Positions 50,296-59,781 are shown, counted from the stretch's first letter. The stretch: 64,000 nt of DNA from an uncultured Coprococcus sp. (GCA_934277375.1 CAKQTZ010000008.1:1-64000), one strand, 5' to 3'. Notes: a model not told the origin generated them from the sequence alone. Made by a program: numbers and translations.

Positions 50296-52401
50296 TTATA
50301 ACATATATTTGTCACCGGATAAAGTCTGCTTTATGAACTCATATTCATCATCGGTAACTGCATACAGTTTTCTCACTATATCATCTATCTCATCATACAG
50401 TCTGTGTCGCTGCAAATTGCCTTTACCTGTCTTGTCCGTCTGCATTCCTGAACTCACAGAACTTTCTGTGATAATTTCTTCTGCCCTTGAAATTATGCTT
50501 CTCTGAGTCTCTTCATCTGCAACCGGAACAGGTATGCTCTCTATGTGGGATCTCAGGATCTTCACCGCATTGTAGCGCTTCTCATATATATACTGCGCCA
50601 CCCTTGAGTTGAGTACCGCCATGACATACCGCATATCAAGTCCTGGTATGCGTGGTATGACCACGTTGCAGCTGTTCAGTGTAAGCCTCTGTGTATTGTC
50701 ATATGCAAATACAAGCTGTCTATTAATAAACCTGTAGATCAGCTTCTCCGGAGCCCGGTAAGACTCCATCGGCGCTGCCTGCTGATACATGGCAAGATCC
50801 GGATACATATACTTTTCTGCTTCACCGCATCTGTATCTGTACACATCCGAACCTGTTATCACAGTCTCCATCCCCGCCTCACATTTTTCTGATATGTATC
50901 TTCCGTTATCACCAGTCACTATCCCCAGGGCGAAATCGGCCTGCCCCCTCAGGAAGGTACAGGCATCGGTACTCTCAAGTTTTTCTAACAATCTGTACTC
51001 ATCGTCACTGAGCCTCAACACGAAATTCTCACTGCCAAGGGGTCTGTCCATTCCTATAACAAATGTTTCGCCATCTCTCTCGATCACCGCCCCTTTGCTG
51101 TGCCCCGGATCACGACTCTTTTCAAGCTGCAGCACCACCGCCGGGCACTGCACACTGTGGAATACGTCGCCGAGGAAACTAACCCGGCTCACATTTGCCG
51201 TGCCCGCTATGACTGTCCTTACATTGCTATGATTACGCACATCAAACAAGGCCTCCGGCAGCACAAATGCAAGTATTCCGTCATCTGACAACATTCTGAG
51301 CGCACGCTCAACAAATACATCATATGACTCCACTCCTCTGCCGGCCGCGGTTATGTACGTTTTCCGTAAAACGGCCCGTGTCTCCCTGTCAAATGTATAC
51401 CCCCACGGTGGGTTGCCAATGATCACGTCATATCTGAAATCGTCCGACGATATTGCAACATCACATGAATCATAACCCGGATGACGTCCATATACTTTAA
51501 GGAAATCCCGGTGTTCTACATGTTCATATATAGTGCGGATTGCTTCATCCTCATTGTCACATATCCGTCCAGCCAGCCTGTCGAGTGCCAGATTGAACCT
51601 TGCAAGCTGTACACTGAGCTCATCTATATCACATGCATATATGTTGCTAAGATCTATGTCATCCGGAAGCTGTATGAGAAAATTTCCTGTTCCGCAGCAG
51701 GGATCAAAGAAGCTCTTATCTACCCCGGATCTCCTGCTGCACATATCACTGATCACATCATTTATCAGTTTTCGTACCACATTAGTTGGTGTGTAATATG
51801 AACCGGCTGCCTTCCGGCTGCCTATATCCCTGATCGACATATAAAGCAATCCAAGTACATCCTCACCCTTCTGATACTTATAGTCAGTGTCCACAAGATT
51901 CTCGTGTTCACATATCCATGCCAACGCCTTTTCTTTGTCCTGGATTATATCGTCAAGTAACATGCTCCATATGTCTGTGACATTTTTTCTATATATTTTA
52001 CTATCTTCACATACCACACCGCTGCTTATCAGAAGCTTGAGTGCGCAGTCTGCCAGGAGCACCCGCATGGCTGTCTCAGTCACACATATCTCCTGTTCCG
52101 CCAACATATCAGCCAGCCTTTTCACCGTGGATGCGCTCTCACAGTCATCTGACACATATCCGTCATACAAACCTTTGCCCGACACATACCTCTTATTGCG
52201 CCGGCTGCGTAGCGATCTTCGTTCGCCATTTTCCAATGATTGTTTTAGTTTTCCGACATAATCCCCAGTAAAATACACCTGTCCATCCGGATATCTGCCC
52301 TGTGATTCGATTTTCCCAAGTCTGAGCCAGTTTCGTCCCGTTGCCCTCGATATCGAGAGCTGTTGACACAACCCGTCCAGCGTTATGTGCATCTCACTCA
52401 T
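50296..52401 (-). CDS. orphan N6-adenine DNA methyltransferase with N-terminal HTH
   Basis: The 701-residue protein begins with a helix-turn-helix of the MerR/excisionase type (ITLDGLCQQLSISRATGRNW, about 6-50), then a helical region (about 90-195; DVLGLLYMSIRD). A methyltransferase domain follows with motif X YYTPTNVVRKL, motif I FFDPCCGTGNFL (about 231) and motif IV NPPWG (about 333). The C-terminal half resembles TaqI/type IIG target-recognition domains. No endonuclease motif or partner gene is seen, so it is an orphan methyltransferase, perhaps with a regulatory or lost-defence role. GAGAGG fits the ATG at 52401. Confidence 0.85.
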   Translation of the reverse strand: MSEMHITLDGLCQQLSISRATGRNWLRLGKIESQGRYPDGQVYFTGDYVGKLKQSLENGERRSLRSRRNKRYVSGKGLYDGYVSDDCESASTVKRLADMLAEQEICVTETAMRVLLADCALKLLISSGVVCEDSKIYRKNVTDIWSMLLDDIIQDKEKALAWICEHENLVDTDYKYQKGEDVLGLLYMSIRDIGSRKAAGSYYTPTNVVRKLINDVISDMCSRRSGVDKSFFDPCCGTGNFLIQLPDDIDLSNIYACDIDELSVQLARFNLALDRLAGRICDNEDEAIRTIYEHVEHRDFLKVYGRHPGYDSCDVAISSDDFRYDVIIGNPPWGYTFDRETRAVLRKTYITAAGRGVESYDVFVERALRMLSDDGILAFVLPEALFDVRNHSNVRTVIAGTANVSRVSFLGDVFHSVQCPAVVLQLEKSRDPGHSKGAVIERDGETFVIGMDRPLGSENFVLRLSDDEYRLLEKLESTDACTFLRGQADFALGIVTGDNGRYISEKCEAGMETVITGSDVYRYRCGEAEKYMYPDLAMYQQAAPMESYRAPEKLIYRFINRQLVFAYDNTQRLTLNSCNVVIPRIPGLDMRYVMAVLNSRVAQYIYEKRYNAVKILRSHIESIPVPVADEETQRSIISRAEEIITESSVSSGMQTDKTGKGNLQRHRLYDEIDDIVRKLYAVTDDEYEFIKQTLSGDKYML

Positions 52402-52435
52402 ATACAGCCTCTCTGTTTCTTTATTCCAACTTGTT

Positions 52436-52855
52436 TCACTTCTCCGATTTCTTTGTATCGTCAGCCAGCGATGGGCTGTACCCACTCACCGATTCCCTTA
52501 CCATATTATAGATGGGCTCTAACTCTTTTATCGGATATTCAAGCGCCTCGGCAGTCTGTTCAAGAGTGTATCCTTTTTTCACCTTGCTGCTAACCTGCTT
52601 GGTCAGGAGACTCTGGATACCACGCTCCTCGCCATCCTGAACCCCTTCTTCATACGTCTGTCTCATATGCTTTTCCTGATCATATAAAAATATACTCGTA
52701 CGTAACACCTCCGCCCTGCTCTTATGAAAAATGTGATATAAAAGCATGAGAAATTCACGAATTAAAGATATATTGGAATGGTCCTTTTTACACACGGACT
52801 CATAAGAAACCTTCGACTTGAAACCTATGCTTTGAACGGATTGTAACACCTTCAA
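52436..52855 (-). pseudogene. C-terminal remnant of an Rpn-family (PD-(D/E)XK) nuclease
   Basis: The frame is open from about 52918 with no ATG and no ribosome site; the only starts are TTG-type. The sequence resembles the C-terminal part of Rpn recombination-promoting nucleases (FLYDQEKHMRQTYEEGVQDG, then a Lys/Glu-rich tail). The N-terminal nuclease half, with its catalytic residues, is absent. It lies 35 bases before the methyltransferase gene. It is probably a decayed fragment; a functional short protein is less likely. Confidence 0.55.
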
Positions 52856-52899
52856 AATGGTTTGTCTATAGATTGGAGCAAACTCTCCAAAACGTATAG

Positions 52900-53403
52900 T
52901 TACGCCTCCGGCTGAGGCTCATTTGACGACTCTGTGTGGGCTGCACCGGCAAGTTGCTTTCTGAATATCGTTCTGAATATCAGTCTCACAAGCGGCCCGC
53001 AATAGCAGAGCTGCCAGAGCAGTGCAACCGGAAGATTCATTCCCCATGTCTGGATAAATGTTCCAAAATCCTTCGAATCATTGAACAGGATAGTTGCAAT
53101 AAGACTCATGATAGGACACATCATGATGCAGATATAGAATGATATCATGAATGTGATCACCTGTGGTCTGTCAGTCGGTCTTACCGTCTTAAAAGCAAGC
53201 ATTGGCGCTATCTTTCCTACCACGAAAAGTTCAAGTACGACAGCTATCGGCCACATGATCGGCATCTCATGCAGAGCCATGACAAATGTCTGGTTGGTAA
53301 ATCCTCCTGTGTTTAATGCTACGTTGTAGCAGATCATTCCATAGACCATGAGCATGGCCATGATGGTTGTGAATACGAATTCCTGTAATTTGTTTTGTGG
53401 CAT
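52900..53403 (-). CDS. DUF2798-family membrane protein
   Basis: The 167-residue protein has four transmembrane segments (about 8-30, 45-65, 80-105, 115-140), FVFTTIMAMLMVYGMICYN and the typical MPIMWPIAVVLELFVVGKIA, in the DUF2798 pattern. AGGAGG is spaced for the ATG at 53403. Two copies of the dispersed repeat lie directly upstream; one provides an in-frame GTG with ribosome site at 53571 that would add 56 residues, which I do not take as the real start. Function unknown. Confidence 0.85.
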   Translation of the reverse strand: MPQNKLQEFVFTTIMAMLMVYGMICYNVALNTGGFTNQTFVMALHEMPIMWPIAVVLELFVVGKIAPMLAFKTVRPTDRPQVITFMISFYICIMMCPIMSLIATILFNDSKDFGTFIQTWGMNLPVALLWQLCYCGPLVRLIFRTIFRKQLAGAAHTESSNEPQPEA

Positions 53404-53428
53404 AATAATTTTCCTCCTTAAAAATAAA

Positions 53429-53610
53429 TTGAGCAGACGCATGTAAAGGCGCTCCGCGCGGCGTCTGCGTGCTTCGTAAGAAATCCCCCGCCTTAATGGC
53501 GGGTCCCCCTTACGAAAATAAATTGAGCAGACGCATGTAAAGGCGCTCCGCGCGGCGTCTGCGTGCTTCACAAGGATTCCTCCCGCTTACGCGGGCCCCT
53601 CCTTATGAAA
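53429..53610 (-). repeat. dispersed two-hairpin repeat, copies B and C in tandem
   Basis: Copy B (53429-53517) and copy C (53523-53610), 94 bases apart, match copy A at 13629. All keep GCAGACGC/GCGTCTGC enclosing GCGC-TCC-GCGC. The second hairpin differs between copies but stays paired: CCCGCC-TTAAT-GGCGGG in B, CCCGC-TTAC-GCGGG in C, and the outer helix changes from CGTAAG/CTTACG in B to a U-G-containing CATAAGG/CCTTGTG in C, which pairs best on the minus strand. The rest of the 333-base gap is the terminator at 53612. Confidence 0.88.
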
Positions 53611-53611
53611 A

Positions 53612-53646
53612 TAAAAAGCCCAACGAAACTTTCATCTCGTTGAGCT
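53612..53646 (-). terminator. terminator of the ABC exporter operon
   Basis: On the minus strand AGCTCAACGA pairs with TCGTTGGGCT, followed by TTTTTATTTT; about 90 bases after the stop of the second exporter gene. Confidence 0.88.
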
Positions 53647-53736
53647 TAACTGCGACTACCATTAATTGCCCCTATGGTAGCACACAAGGTTTTAAATTGC
53701 AAGTATTTTTCTGTTTTTTGTGTACAATTCCGGTGC

Positions 53737-55701
53737 TTACGCCTGCCCAGCCACAGCCTTCTTGCCTGTGTAGAGCTGATAATATCTGCCCTTCATATCT
53801 ATGAGCTGGTCGTGAGTTCCTCTCTCTATGATACGTCCCTGCTCCATGACCATGATGCAGTCCGCGTCCTTGACCGTGGAAAGTCTGTGGGCTATGACAA
53901 ATGATGTTCTTCCCTCCATGAGGGCGTCCATTCCCTTGGACACCATGGCCTCGGTTCTCGTATCGATGGATGAGGTAGCCTCGTCGAGGATCAGTGCCGG
54001 TGGATCAGCAACCGCTGCCCTTGCGATCGCAAGAAGCTGTCTCTGTCCCTGACTGAGGTTTGAACCATCGCCAGTAAGGACTGTGTTATAACCGTCTGGG
54101 AGACGCTTGATGAAGTCGTGGGCATTTGCAAGCTTTGCAGCCTTGATACACTCCTCATCCGTGGCGTCCAGCTTACCATATCTGATATTATCCATGACAG
54201 TTCCCGTGAACAGATGTGTATCCTGAAGCACTATTCCAAGACTTCGTCTGAGATCCGGCTTCCTGATCTTGCCTATGTTGATATTATCATATCGTATCTT
54301 GCCGTCCTGTATATCGTAGAATCTGTTTATCAGATTGGTTATGGTAGTCTTGCCCGCACCTGTACTTCCGACAAATGCTATCTTCTGTCCAGGCTTTGCA
54401 TACATGTTGATGTCGTGAAGAACAATCTTATCCGGGTTGTAACCGAAGTCAACATTCTCAAATTCAACCTCGCCTGTGAGCTCTCTGTATGTGACCTCGC
54501 CAGTCTCATGCCTGTGTCTCCAGGCCCAGAGTCCTGTTCTCTCCTCAGTCTCAGTGAGATTGCCATCTGCGTCCTTCTTTGCATTTACCAGTTCAACATA
54601 GCCCTCGTCCTCCTCAGGCTTCTCATCTATCATGGTAAATACTCTGTCAGCACCGGCAGCCGCCATAACGATGGCATTGATCTGCTGGCTTATCTGGGTT
54701 ACAGGCATCGTAAAGCTCTTGTTGAGTGTCAGGAATGCCACAAGGGTTCCTATGGTGAGCCCTGACCATCCATTTACCGCAAGGATACCTCCCAGCACTG
54801 CGCAGAGAACGTAGCTTATATTTCCAAGATTCGCATTCACCGGCATGGTGATGTTGGCTATCATATTTGCCTTGTATGCACTGTCCTGAAGCTGCCTGTT
54901 CAGCTCGCAGAAATCATCATATGCCTTTTCCTCATGACAGAACACCTTGACGACCTTCTGCCCGCTCATCATTTCCTCTATATAGCCATTGACCTTTCCC
55001 AGATCCTGCTGCTGTTTCATGAAGTATCTTCCCGACTTCGCTCCAAAGCTTGATGTCGCCTTTATCATGATAAATACCATGACGACCGACAGTACAGTAA
55101 GTGGTATATCAAGCACTATCATGGCGATAAGTGTTGAGATAAATGTGATACTCGAGTTGATAAGCTGAGGCATACTCTGACTTATGACCTGTCTGAGTGT
55201 ATCAACATCATTGGTGTACACCGACATGATATCTCCGTGCGCATGTGTGTCAAAAAATGATATCGGAAGGGATTCCATTCTCTCAAAGAGCTCCACCCTG
55301 AGCCTCTTCATGGTTCCCTGTGTCACATTTACCATGATCCTGTTGTATGCGTAGGCGCAAATGATTCCCAGCACCAGTATAAGCCCAAGTCCAAGCATCC
55401 TGTGGGCCAGAGGGCCATAATCAGGTGAACTCTGCTTCATCATCGGTGTAATATATGAATCTATAAGCGTCTGCATGAACATTGATATACTCAGTATCGC
55501 AAGCGCTGATATGAGGATGCTGACCACAACCGTGATGCACGCCAGCTTGTATTCCTTAAGGACATACTGGAGCAGTCTTCCAAGTGCCTTCATGGGATTT
55601 TTCACTGGTTTCTTTTTCATAATATCTTCTTGCATCTTCATATCTGCATTCATATTTTCATCCATCTTAGTTCCACTGTGTTTCTCTATATTTCCAGCCA
55701 T
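53737..55701 (-). CDS. ABC exporter half-transporter, second subunit
   Basis: The 654-residue protein has a six-helix ABC exporter membrane domain (about 45-350) and a nucleotide-binding domain with Walker A GSTGAGKTT, Q-loop, signature LSQGQ and Walker B LILDEATSS. An insertion of charged residues precedes the ATPase (about 360-400; TETEERTGLWAWRHRHETGE). Its partner lies 23 bases upstream; together they form a heterodimeric exporter of the YheH/YheI type, probably for drugs, lipids or peptides. AAGGAGG precedes the ATG. Confidence 0.93.
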   Translation of the reverse strand: MAGNIEKHSGTKMDENMNADMKMQEDIMKKKPVKNPMKALGRLLQYVLKEYKLACITVVVSILISALAILSISMFMQTLIDSYITPMMKQSSPDYGPLAHRMLGLGLILVLGIICAYAYNRIMVNVTQGTMKRLRVELFERMESLPISFFDTHAHGDIMSVYTNDVDTLRQVISQSMPQLINSSITFISTLIAMIVLDIPLTVLSVVMVFIMIKATSSFGAKSGRYFMKQQQDLGKVNGYIEEMMSGQKVVKVFCHEEKAYDDFCELNRQLQDSAYKANMIANITMPVNANLGNISYVLCAVLGGILAVNGWSGLTIGTLVAFLTLNKSFTMPVTQISQQINAIVMAAAGADRVFTMIDEKPEEDEGYVELVNAKKDADGNLTETEERTGLWAWRHRHETGEVTYRELTGEVEFENVDFGYNPDKIVLHDINMYAKPGQKIAFVGSTGAGKTTITNLINRFYDIQDGKIRYDNINIGKIRKPDLRRSLGIVLQDTHLFTGTVMDNIRYGKLDATDEECIKAAKLANAHDFIKRLPDGYNTVLTGDGSNLSQGQRQLLAIARAAVADPPALILDEATSSIDTRTEAMVSKGMDALMEGRTSFVIAHRLSTVKDADCIMVMEQGRIIERGTHDQLIDMKGRYYQLYTGKKAVAGQA

Positions 55702-55724
55702 TACACTGCCTCCTTTCCTTCATA

Positions 55725-57476
55725 TTAATTCATCTTCTCATCGAAATCTCCGCCGCCAGACATCTGCACATCGTAGATCTCCTTGTATATCGTGTTATTC
55801 TTGAGCAGATTCTCATGTGTGTCGAATCCGCTGACCATTCCGTTGTCCAGAACTATGATCCTGTCGGCATCCTGCACACTGGATATTCTCTGTGAGATTA
55901 TGATCTTGGTGGTATTAGGTATCTTAGTCGCAAATGCCTGTCTGATCTTCGCATCCGTAGCGGTATCCACGGCACTTGTGGAATCATCAAGGATAAGCAC
56001 CTTAGGGCTCTTGAGCAGTGCTCTGGCAATACAAAGTCTCTGCTTCTGACCACCTGACACGTTGCTTCCTCCCTGCTCGATCCATGTGTTGTATCCATCC
56101 GGCATCCTGTCTATGAACTCATCCGCACAGGCAAGCGCGCACACCTCACGGCACTCTTCCTCCGTGGCATCCTCCTTGCCCCATCTCAGGTTGTCAAGTA
56201 TCGTACCTGAGAACAGCACGTTCTTCTGAAGCACGACCGCAACCTCATTTCTGATGGTCTCCATGTCGTAATCACGCACGTCGTGACCTCCGACACAGAC
56301 CGAACCGCCATCCGGCTTCACATCATACAGTCTGCTTATCAGATTGACAAATGTTGACTTACCGCATCCGGTTCCACCTATCACGCCGACCGTCTCACCG
56401 GACTTTATATGAATATCTATATCTTTCAGTGTATCCTCAGCACTTCCGGCCTTATACACGAAATCCACATGATTGAAATCTATCCTTCCGTCAGGTACCT
56501 CCATGATAGGCTCATCAGGATTGGTCATGGTCGGTGTCTCCTCAAGAACCTCAGATATACGCCTCATACTTGCCATACTCATAGAGATCATGACAAATAC
56601 CATGGACAGCATCATCAGCGACATCATCATACTCATGACATAGCTGAAAAGTGATGTGAGATTACCTGTGGTCATACTTCCACCAACTATGAAATGCGCT
56701 CCGATCCATGAAAGGAGCATCATACATGTAAAGATGACAAACATCATGATAGGATTGTTGAAAGCCAGCAGGCTCTCAGCCTTTATGGACAGTTCCGCAA
56801 GCACCTCCGCAGCCTTGCCAAACTTCTTGTCCTCATACTCTTCCCTTACGAATGCCTTTACGACTCTTATCGCAGATACATTTTCCTGAACGCTGGCATT
56901 CAGGTTATCATAGTTTCTGAATACCTCGTCAAATATAGGTGTTACCTTGAATATGATGAAGAACAATCCAAATGCCAGAACCACAAGTGCTGCCACAAAT
57001 ACAAGAGACAGCTCCACGTTGATGGTAAAGCACATTATCATACTACAAATGAGCATGAGCGGCGCACGGACCGCGATTCGTATGAGCATCTGGTACGCGT
57101 TCTGTACATTTGTCACATCCGTCGTCATACGTGTTATAAGACTGGCGGTGCTGAACTTATCGATATTCGTAAATGAAAATTCCTGCACGTTCCTATACAT
57201 GCCCTCCCTCAGGTTACATGCAAATCCCGTCGAAGCACTGGCTGCATATTTGCCCGCCATCACTCCAAAGAAAAGACTCAGGAAAGCCAGAACAAGCATA
57301 AGTCCGCCATACATATACACCTTGTTCATATCCTGCCCATTGATTCCTTCGTCGATTATTTTGGCGGTCACAAAGGGAATGAGGATCTCCATGAAGACCT
57401 CGGCCGCCGTAAATACAGGTGTGAGCACCGAGTCCTTCTTGTACTCGCCCACCTGACCAAGCAATGTTTTGATCAT
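55725..57476 (-). CDS. ABC exporter half-transporter, first subunit
   Basis: The 583-residue protein has the six-helix membrane domain (about 15-310) and an ATPase domain with Walker A GGTGCGKST, signature VSGGQKQR and a degenerate Walker B end, LILDDSTSAVD, where Asp replaces the catalytic Glu. In heterodimeric exporters one site is catalytically weak, which this residue suggests, with the partner carrying the intact Glu. AAGGAGG precedes the ATG. A promoter lies at 57677-57705. Confidence 0.93.
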   Translation of the reverse strand: MIKTLLGQVGEYKKDSVLTPVFTAAEVFMEILIPFVTAKIIDEGINGQDMNKVYMYGGLMLVLAFLSLFFGVMAGKYAASASTGFACNLREGMYRNVQEFSFTNIDKFSTASLITRMTTDVTNVQNAYQMLIRIAVRAPLMLICSMIMCFTINVELSLVFVAALVVLAFGLFFIIFKVTPIFDEVFRNYDNLNASVQENVSAIRVVKAFVREEYEDKKFGKAAEVLAELSIKAESLLAFNNPIMMFVIFTCMMLLSWIGAHFIVGGSMTTGNLTSLFSYVMSMMMSLMMLSMVFVMISMSMASMRRISEVLEETPTMTNPDEPIMEVPDGRIDFNHVDFVYKAGSAEDTLKDIDIHIKSGETVGVIGGTGCGKSTFVNLISRLYDVKPDGGSVCVGGHDVRDYDMETIRNEVAVVLQKNVLFSGTILDNLRWGKEDATEEECREVCALACADEFIDRMPDGYNTWIEQGGSNVSGGQKQRLCIARALLKSPKVLILDDSTSAVDTATDAKIRQAFATKIPNTTKIIISQRISSVQDADRIIVLDNGMVSGFDTHENLLKNNTIYKEIYDVQMSGGGDFDEKMN

Positions 57477-57676
57477 ACTATTCCTCCTTAATTTATATCA
57501 GATGTTCATGAACTCTCAGCCACAAACGTATTCCCCGCCCTATGCTTTTGTTCACGATCACCTTATGTTAATTTTGAAATGCTGACAGAATTCTCAGATG
57601 CACAAAACCAGAAGATTGATTTATGATATGCGATATCTGATCGTCAGCCATATATGATTTGACGCAAGTTGCATAA

Positions 57677-57705
57677 ATATTAATACTTATATTTTTTAAT
57701 GTCAA
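57677..57705 (-). promoter_or_regulatory. promoter of the ABC exporter operon
   Basis: On the minus strand perfect TTGACA (57705-57700), 17-bp spacer, TAATAT (57682-57677), giving a leader of about 190 bases. The 575-base gap 57477-58051 holds this promoter, a possible 27-codon frame (57568-57651, no ribosome site), the terminator at 57892 and a small ORF at 57965. I see nothing else in it. Confidence 0.6.
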
Positions 57706-57891
57706 TAGCGTATGGGGGCGTTTCATTTGTGAAATTTCTGTGTATTTCCGCGATTGTTCCCCAGCTCCCTGTGATAAATGATATCCGCTGTTTTCTATGG
57801 ACATCCCGGTAATCACCCGTGTACACTGAGTTCTGTGCTTTGTTGCCGCAGAAGCTCAGCCGGCAAAGTTTGCCGATAATGCACAGACACG

Positions 57892-57936
57892 AAAAAAGCA
57901 GGCATGAATATCTGTTGATATTCAGTCTGCTTTTTT
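57892..57936. terminator. bidirectional terminator after the wall-binding protein gene
   Basis: AAAAAAGCAG..ATGAATATC pairs with GATATTCA..CTGCTTTTTT; T-runs are present on both strands. It ends the 59.1-57.9 kb minus-strand transcript. Confidence 0.88.
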
Positions 57937-57964
57937 CACATATTTCTAAACTGTATGAAAATAT

Positions 57965-58033
57965 TTATTTACTAGAAGTAATATTAGCTTTAATATCATT
58001 AGATTCAATTATTCCAGTACTAAGATCTATCAT
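57965..58033 (-). CDS. candidate 22-residue peptide downstream of the wall-binding protein
   Basis: AAAGGAG is ideally spaced before an ATG at 58033, and the frame ends at TAA 57965, 18 bases after the stop of the preceding gene and 29 bases before the terminator. The peptide starts MIDLSTGIIES and ends in a Ser/Lys tail; it is hydrophilic and not recognised. The strong ribosome site and position at the operon end support translation, but its size makes a chance match possible. Confidence 0.45.
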   Translation of the reverse strand: MIDLSTGIIESNDIKANITSSK

Positions 58034-58051
58034 AATATCTCCTTTAAAAAT

Positions 58052-59119
58052 TTAAAAATCCGGACTATTAAAACCATTATATCCTGCATAATTGCCATTA
58101 TTATCATATGAATATCCATAACAATCATAATATATGGAAATTCCATTATCATCTGTATAACAAGAATAACCACGTCCATCATTATTAGTAAGAATATTGC
58201 TTACCGGTCCCGGATCCCCAGGTATTGTCGTCACCGTCGGTGCCTCCGTCGTGGCTGGTGCTGGTGCCGCTGTCTGCTTACCACTCTTATCAAAATAGTA
58301 TGTCCTGCCGCCTATCTTTATTGATGTATTCTTCTGAAGCTCCCACTTCTTCTTACTGTAATTGTATTTATAGAGCTTTCTGCTTTTTGTAAGGTACTTG
58401 TGGGTAACCTTGCCGCCGGCGCTCACGCACACCTTGTCCTTGCTGTACATGGTGTACCAGCCTTTGTCCGTAACCTTTGTGCCGTTTTTGCCAAAGAAGT
58501 ACAATGCATCCCCACTGACTGTCGCTATATCATTTGTGACTGCCTTAAGCCTGCCCCCGACATTCTTATAGAGCTTGCCTGTACTGCTGATATACTTCTT
58601 CACGACCACACCACCGGAACCAAGTATATACAGATTCTTTTTGGCATCACGCACATTTGCCTTTTTATTTGCAAGCACTCCGCCTCTTCCAACGTAGTGA
58701 AGCTTCTTGTCTGCGAGCACTATCTGAGTTCTGTCAAGCAGGATAAACTTCTTTCTGGATCTGCTATATTTGCTTATGTATGTCCTGCTGCCCTTGCGGA
58801 TCTGTCTATACTGAACTCTATAAGCCGAAGTCAGCTTTACGGAAAGTGTCTTATCCACCTTCACCCAGCCGGTCTTTCTGACAGCCTTTCCCGATCTGTA
58901 ATAATAGTAGTAGCCGTTGGCCGCCTTCTGCACACCATTCTTTTTCTTGATTGTCTTTGCACCGGTCATATTGCTGGCTGTGACATTCATTTCACCATAG
59001 GTGGAAGCCGCAGCATCGTCCGCCGCATAAGCTCCGCATATTCCCGCTGCCGATATAACAACCGCCACGCATACCATAACAATGAGCTTACTAAAAATCC
59101 CTTTTTTTTGTCCCTTCAT
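58052..59119 (-). CDS. secreted cell-wall-binding-repeat protein
   Basis: The 355-residue protein has a signal peptide (cleavage near AYAADD), Lys/Tyr/Gly-rich cell-wall-binding repeats (about 60-285; GYYYYYRSGKAVRKTGWVKV, KLYKNVGGRLK, GGRTYYFDKSGKQ) and a Pro/Thr linker (PAPATTEAPTVTT). A C-terminal tail rich in Tyr, Asn, Asp and Gly (about 315-355) is unusual for this family. It should be non-covalently bound to the wall. No catalytic domain is seen. GGGAG precedes the ATG. The genes for PAP2 and the tautomerase lie just upstream. Confidence 0.82.
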   Translation of the reverse strand: MKGQKKGIFSKLIVMVCVAVVISAAGICGAYAADDAAASTYGEMNVTASNMTGAKTIKKKNGVQKAANGYYYYYRSGKAVRKTGWVKVDKTLSVKLTSAYRVQYRQIRKGSRTYISKYSRSRKKFILLDRTQIVLADKKLHYVGRGGVLANKKANVRDAKKNLYILGSGGVVVKKYISSTGKLYKNVGGRLKAVTNDIATVSGDALYFFGKNGTKVTDKGWYTMYSKDKVCVSAGGKVTHKYLTKSRKLYKYNYSKKKWELQKNTSIKIGGRTYYFDKSGKQTAAPAPATTEAPTVTTIPGDPGPVSNILTNNDGRGYSCYTDDNGISIYYDCYGYSYDNNGNYAGYNGFNSPDF

Positions 59120-59160
59120 GTTTTTATTCTCCCTTTCTACTGTTCAAAAAACAACATTTT

Positions 59161-59781
59161 TTAATCCAATGCCTTTTTGGAATCCAGCTTCTTCTCGATC
59201 GCCTTGAGTATCAGCCCCGCTGCCACTCCGGCTATAATACCGACAACTATTCCTCCCAGAATATCCGTCGGAAAATGCACATACAGATACATCCTCGAGA
59301 ATGCTATGAGAACCGCTATCACGCAGGATATGCAGCCCAGCAGCTTCTCCTTCCTCATGAACAGTGCCGTAACCGCCGCAAATGACGCCGCCGTGTGTCC
59401 CGACGGGAACGAATAATCCGTAGGTTTTTTCACTATAAGATCCGTAAAGTTTGCCACGTCATACGGCCTGGTTCTTGCCACAAGATTCTTGAGCAGGCAG
59501 TTGGTTATGAGAAGATCCAGTATTAACGCAATAGCCATACAGATTCCAACTTTCCTGGTCTTTGGTATGATGAGAAGCACCGCCGCCATCACTATCCACA
59601 ATATCCCTGCATTTCCAAGGGATGTGATCGCCACCATGATCTTGTCAAGCCATGGGGTATGTATATTCTGCAAACTGTTCAGTATGTCTATTTCCCAATT
59701 TTTATCCAGTGCAACGGCAGCTGCCTGCATATATACGGAAGGATTCCCTGCCGCCAATCCTGTCATAACTTCCACTAACAT
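59161..59781 (-). CDS. PAP2-family membrane phosphatase
   Basis: The 206-residue protein has five or six transmembrane segments and the three PAP2 motifs: KNLVARTRPY, PSGHTAAS and SRMYLYVHFPTDILGG, with the catalytic His residues in PSGH and YVHFPTD. It probably removes a phosphate from undecaprenyl pyrophosphate or another lipid phosphate on the outer face of the membrane. The ATG overlaps the stop of the tautomerase gene (TGATG), so the two are coupled. Confidence 0.92.
   Translation of the reverse strand: MLVEVMTGLAAGNPSVYMQAAAVALDKNWEIDILNSLQNIHTPWLDKIMVAITSLGNAGILWIVMAAVLLIIPKTRKVGICMAIALILDLLITNCLLKNLVARTRPYDVANFTDLIVKKPTDYSFPSGHTAASFAAVTALFMRKEKLLGCISCVIAVLIAFSRMYLYVHFPTDILGGIVVGIIAGVAAGLILKAIEKKLDSKKALD

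Noticed and set aside
53404..53571. 56-residue N-terminal extension of the DUF2798 protein from the repeat's GTG
   Set aside because: AGGAGG directly before the ATG at 53403 and the family's normal start make the extension unlikely as the main product; kept only as a finding.
57568..57651. 27-codon leader peptide in the exporter 5' UTR
   Set aside because: ATG present near the predicted transcript start but no ribosome site and no terminator-antiterminator pair seen.
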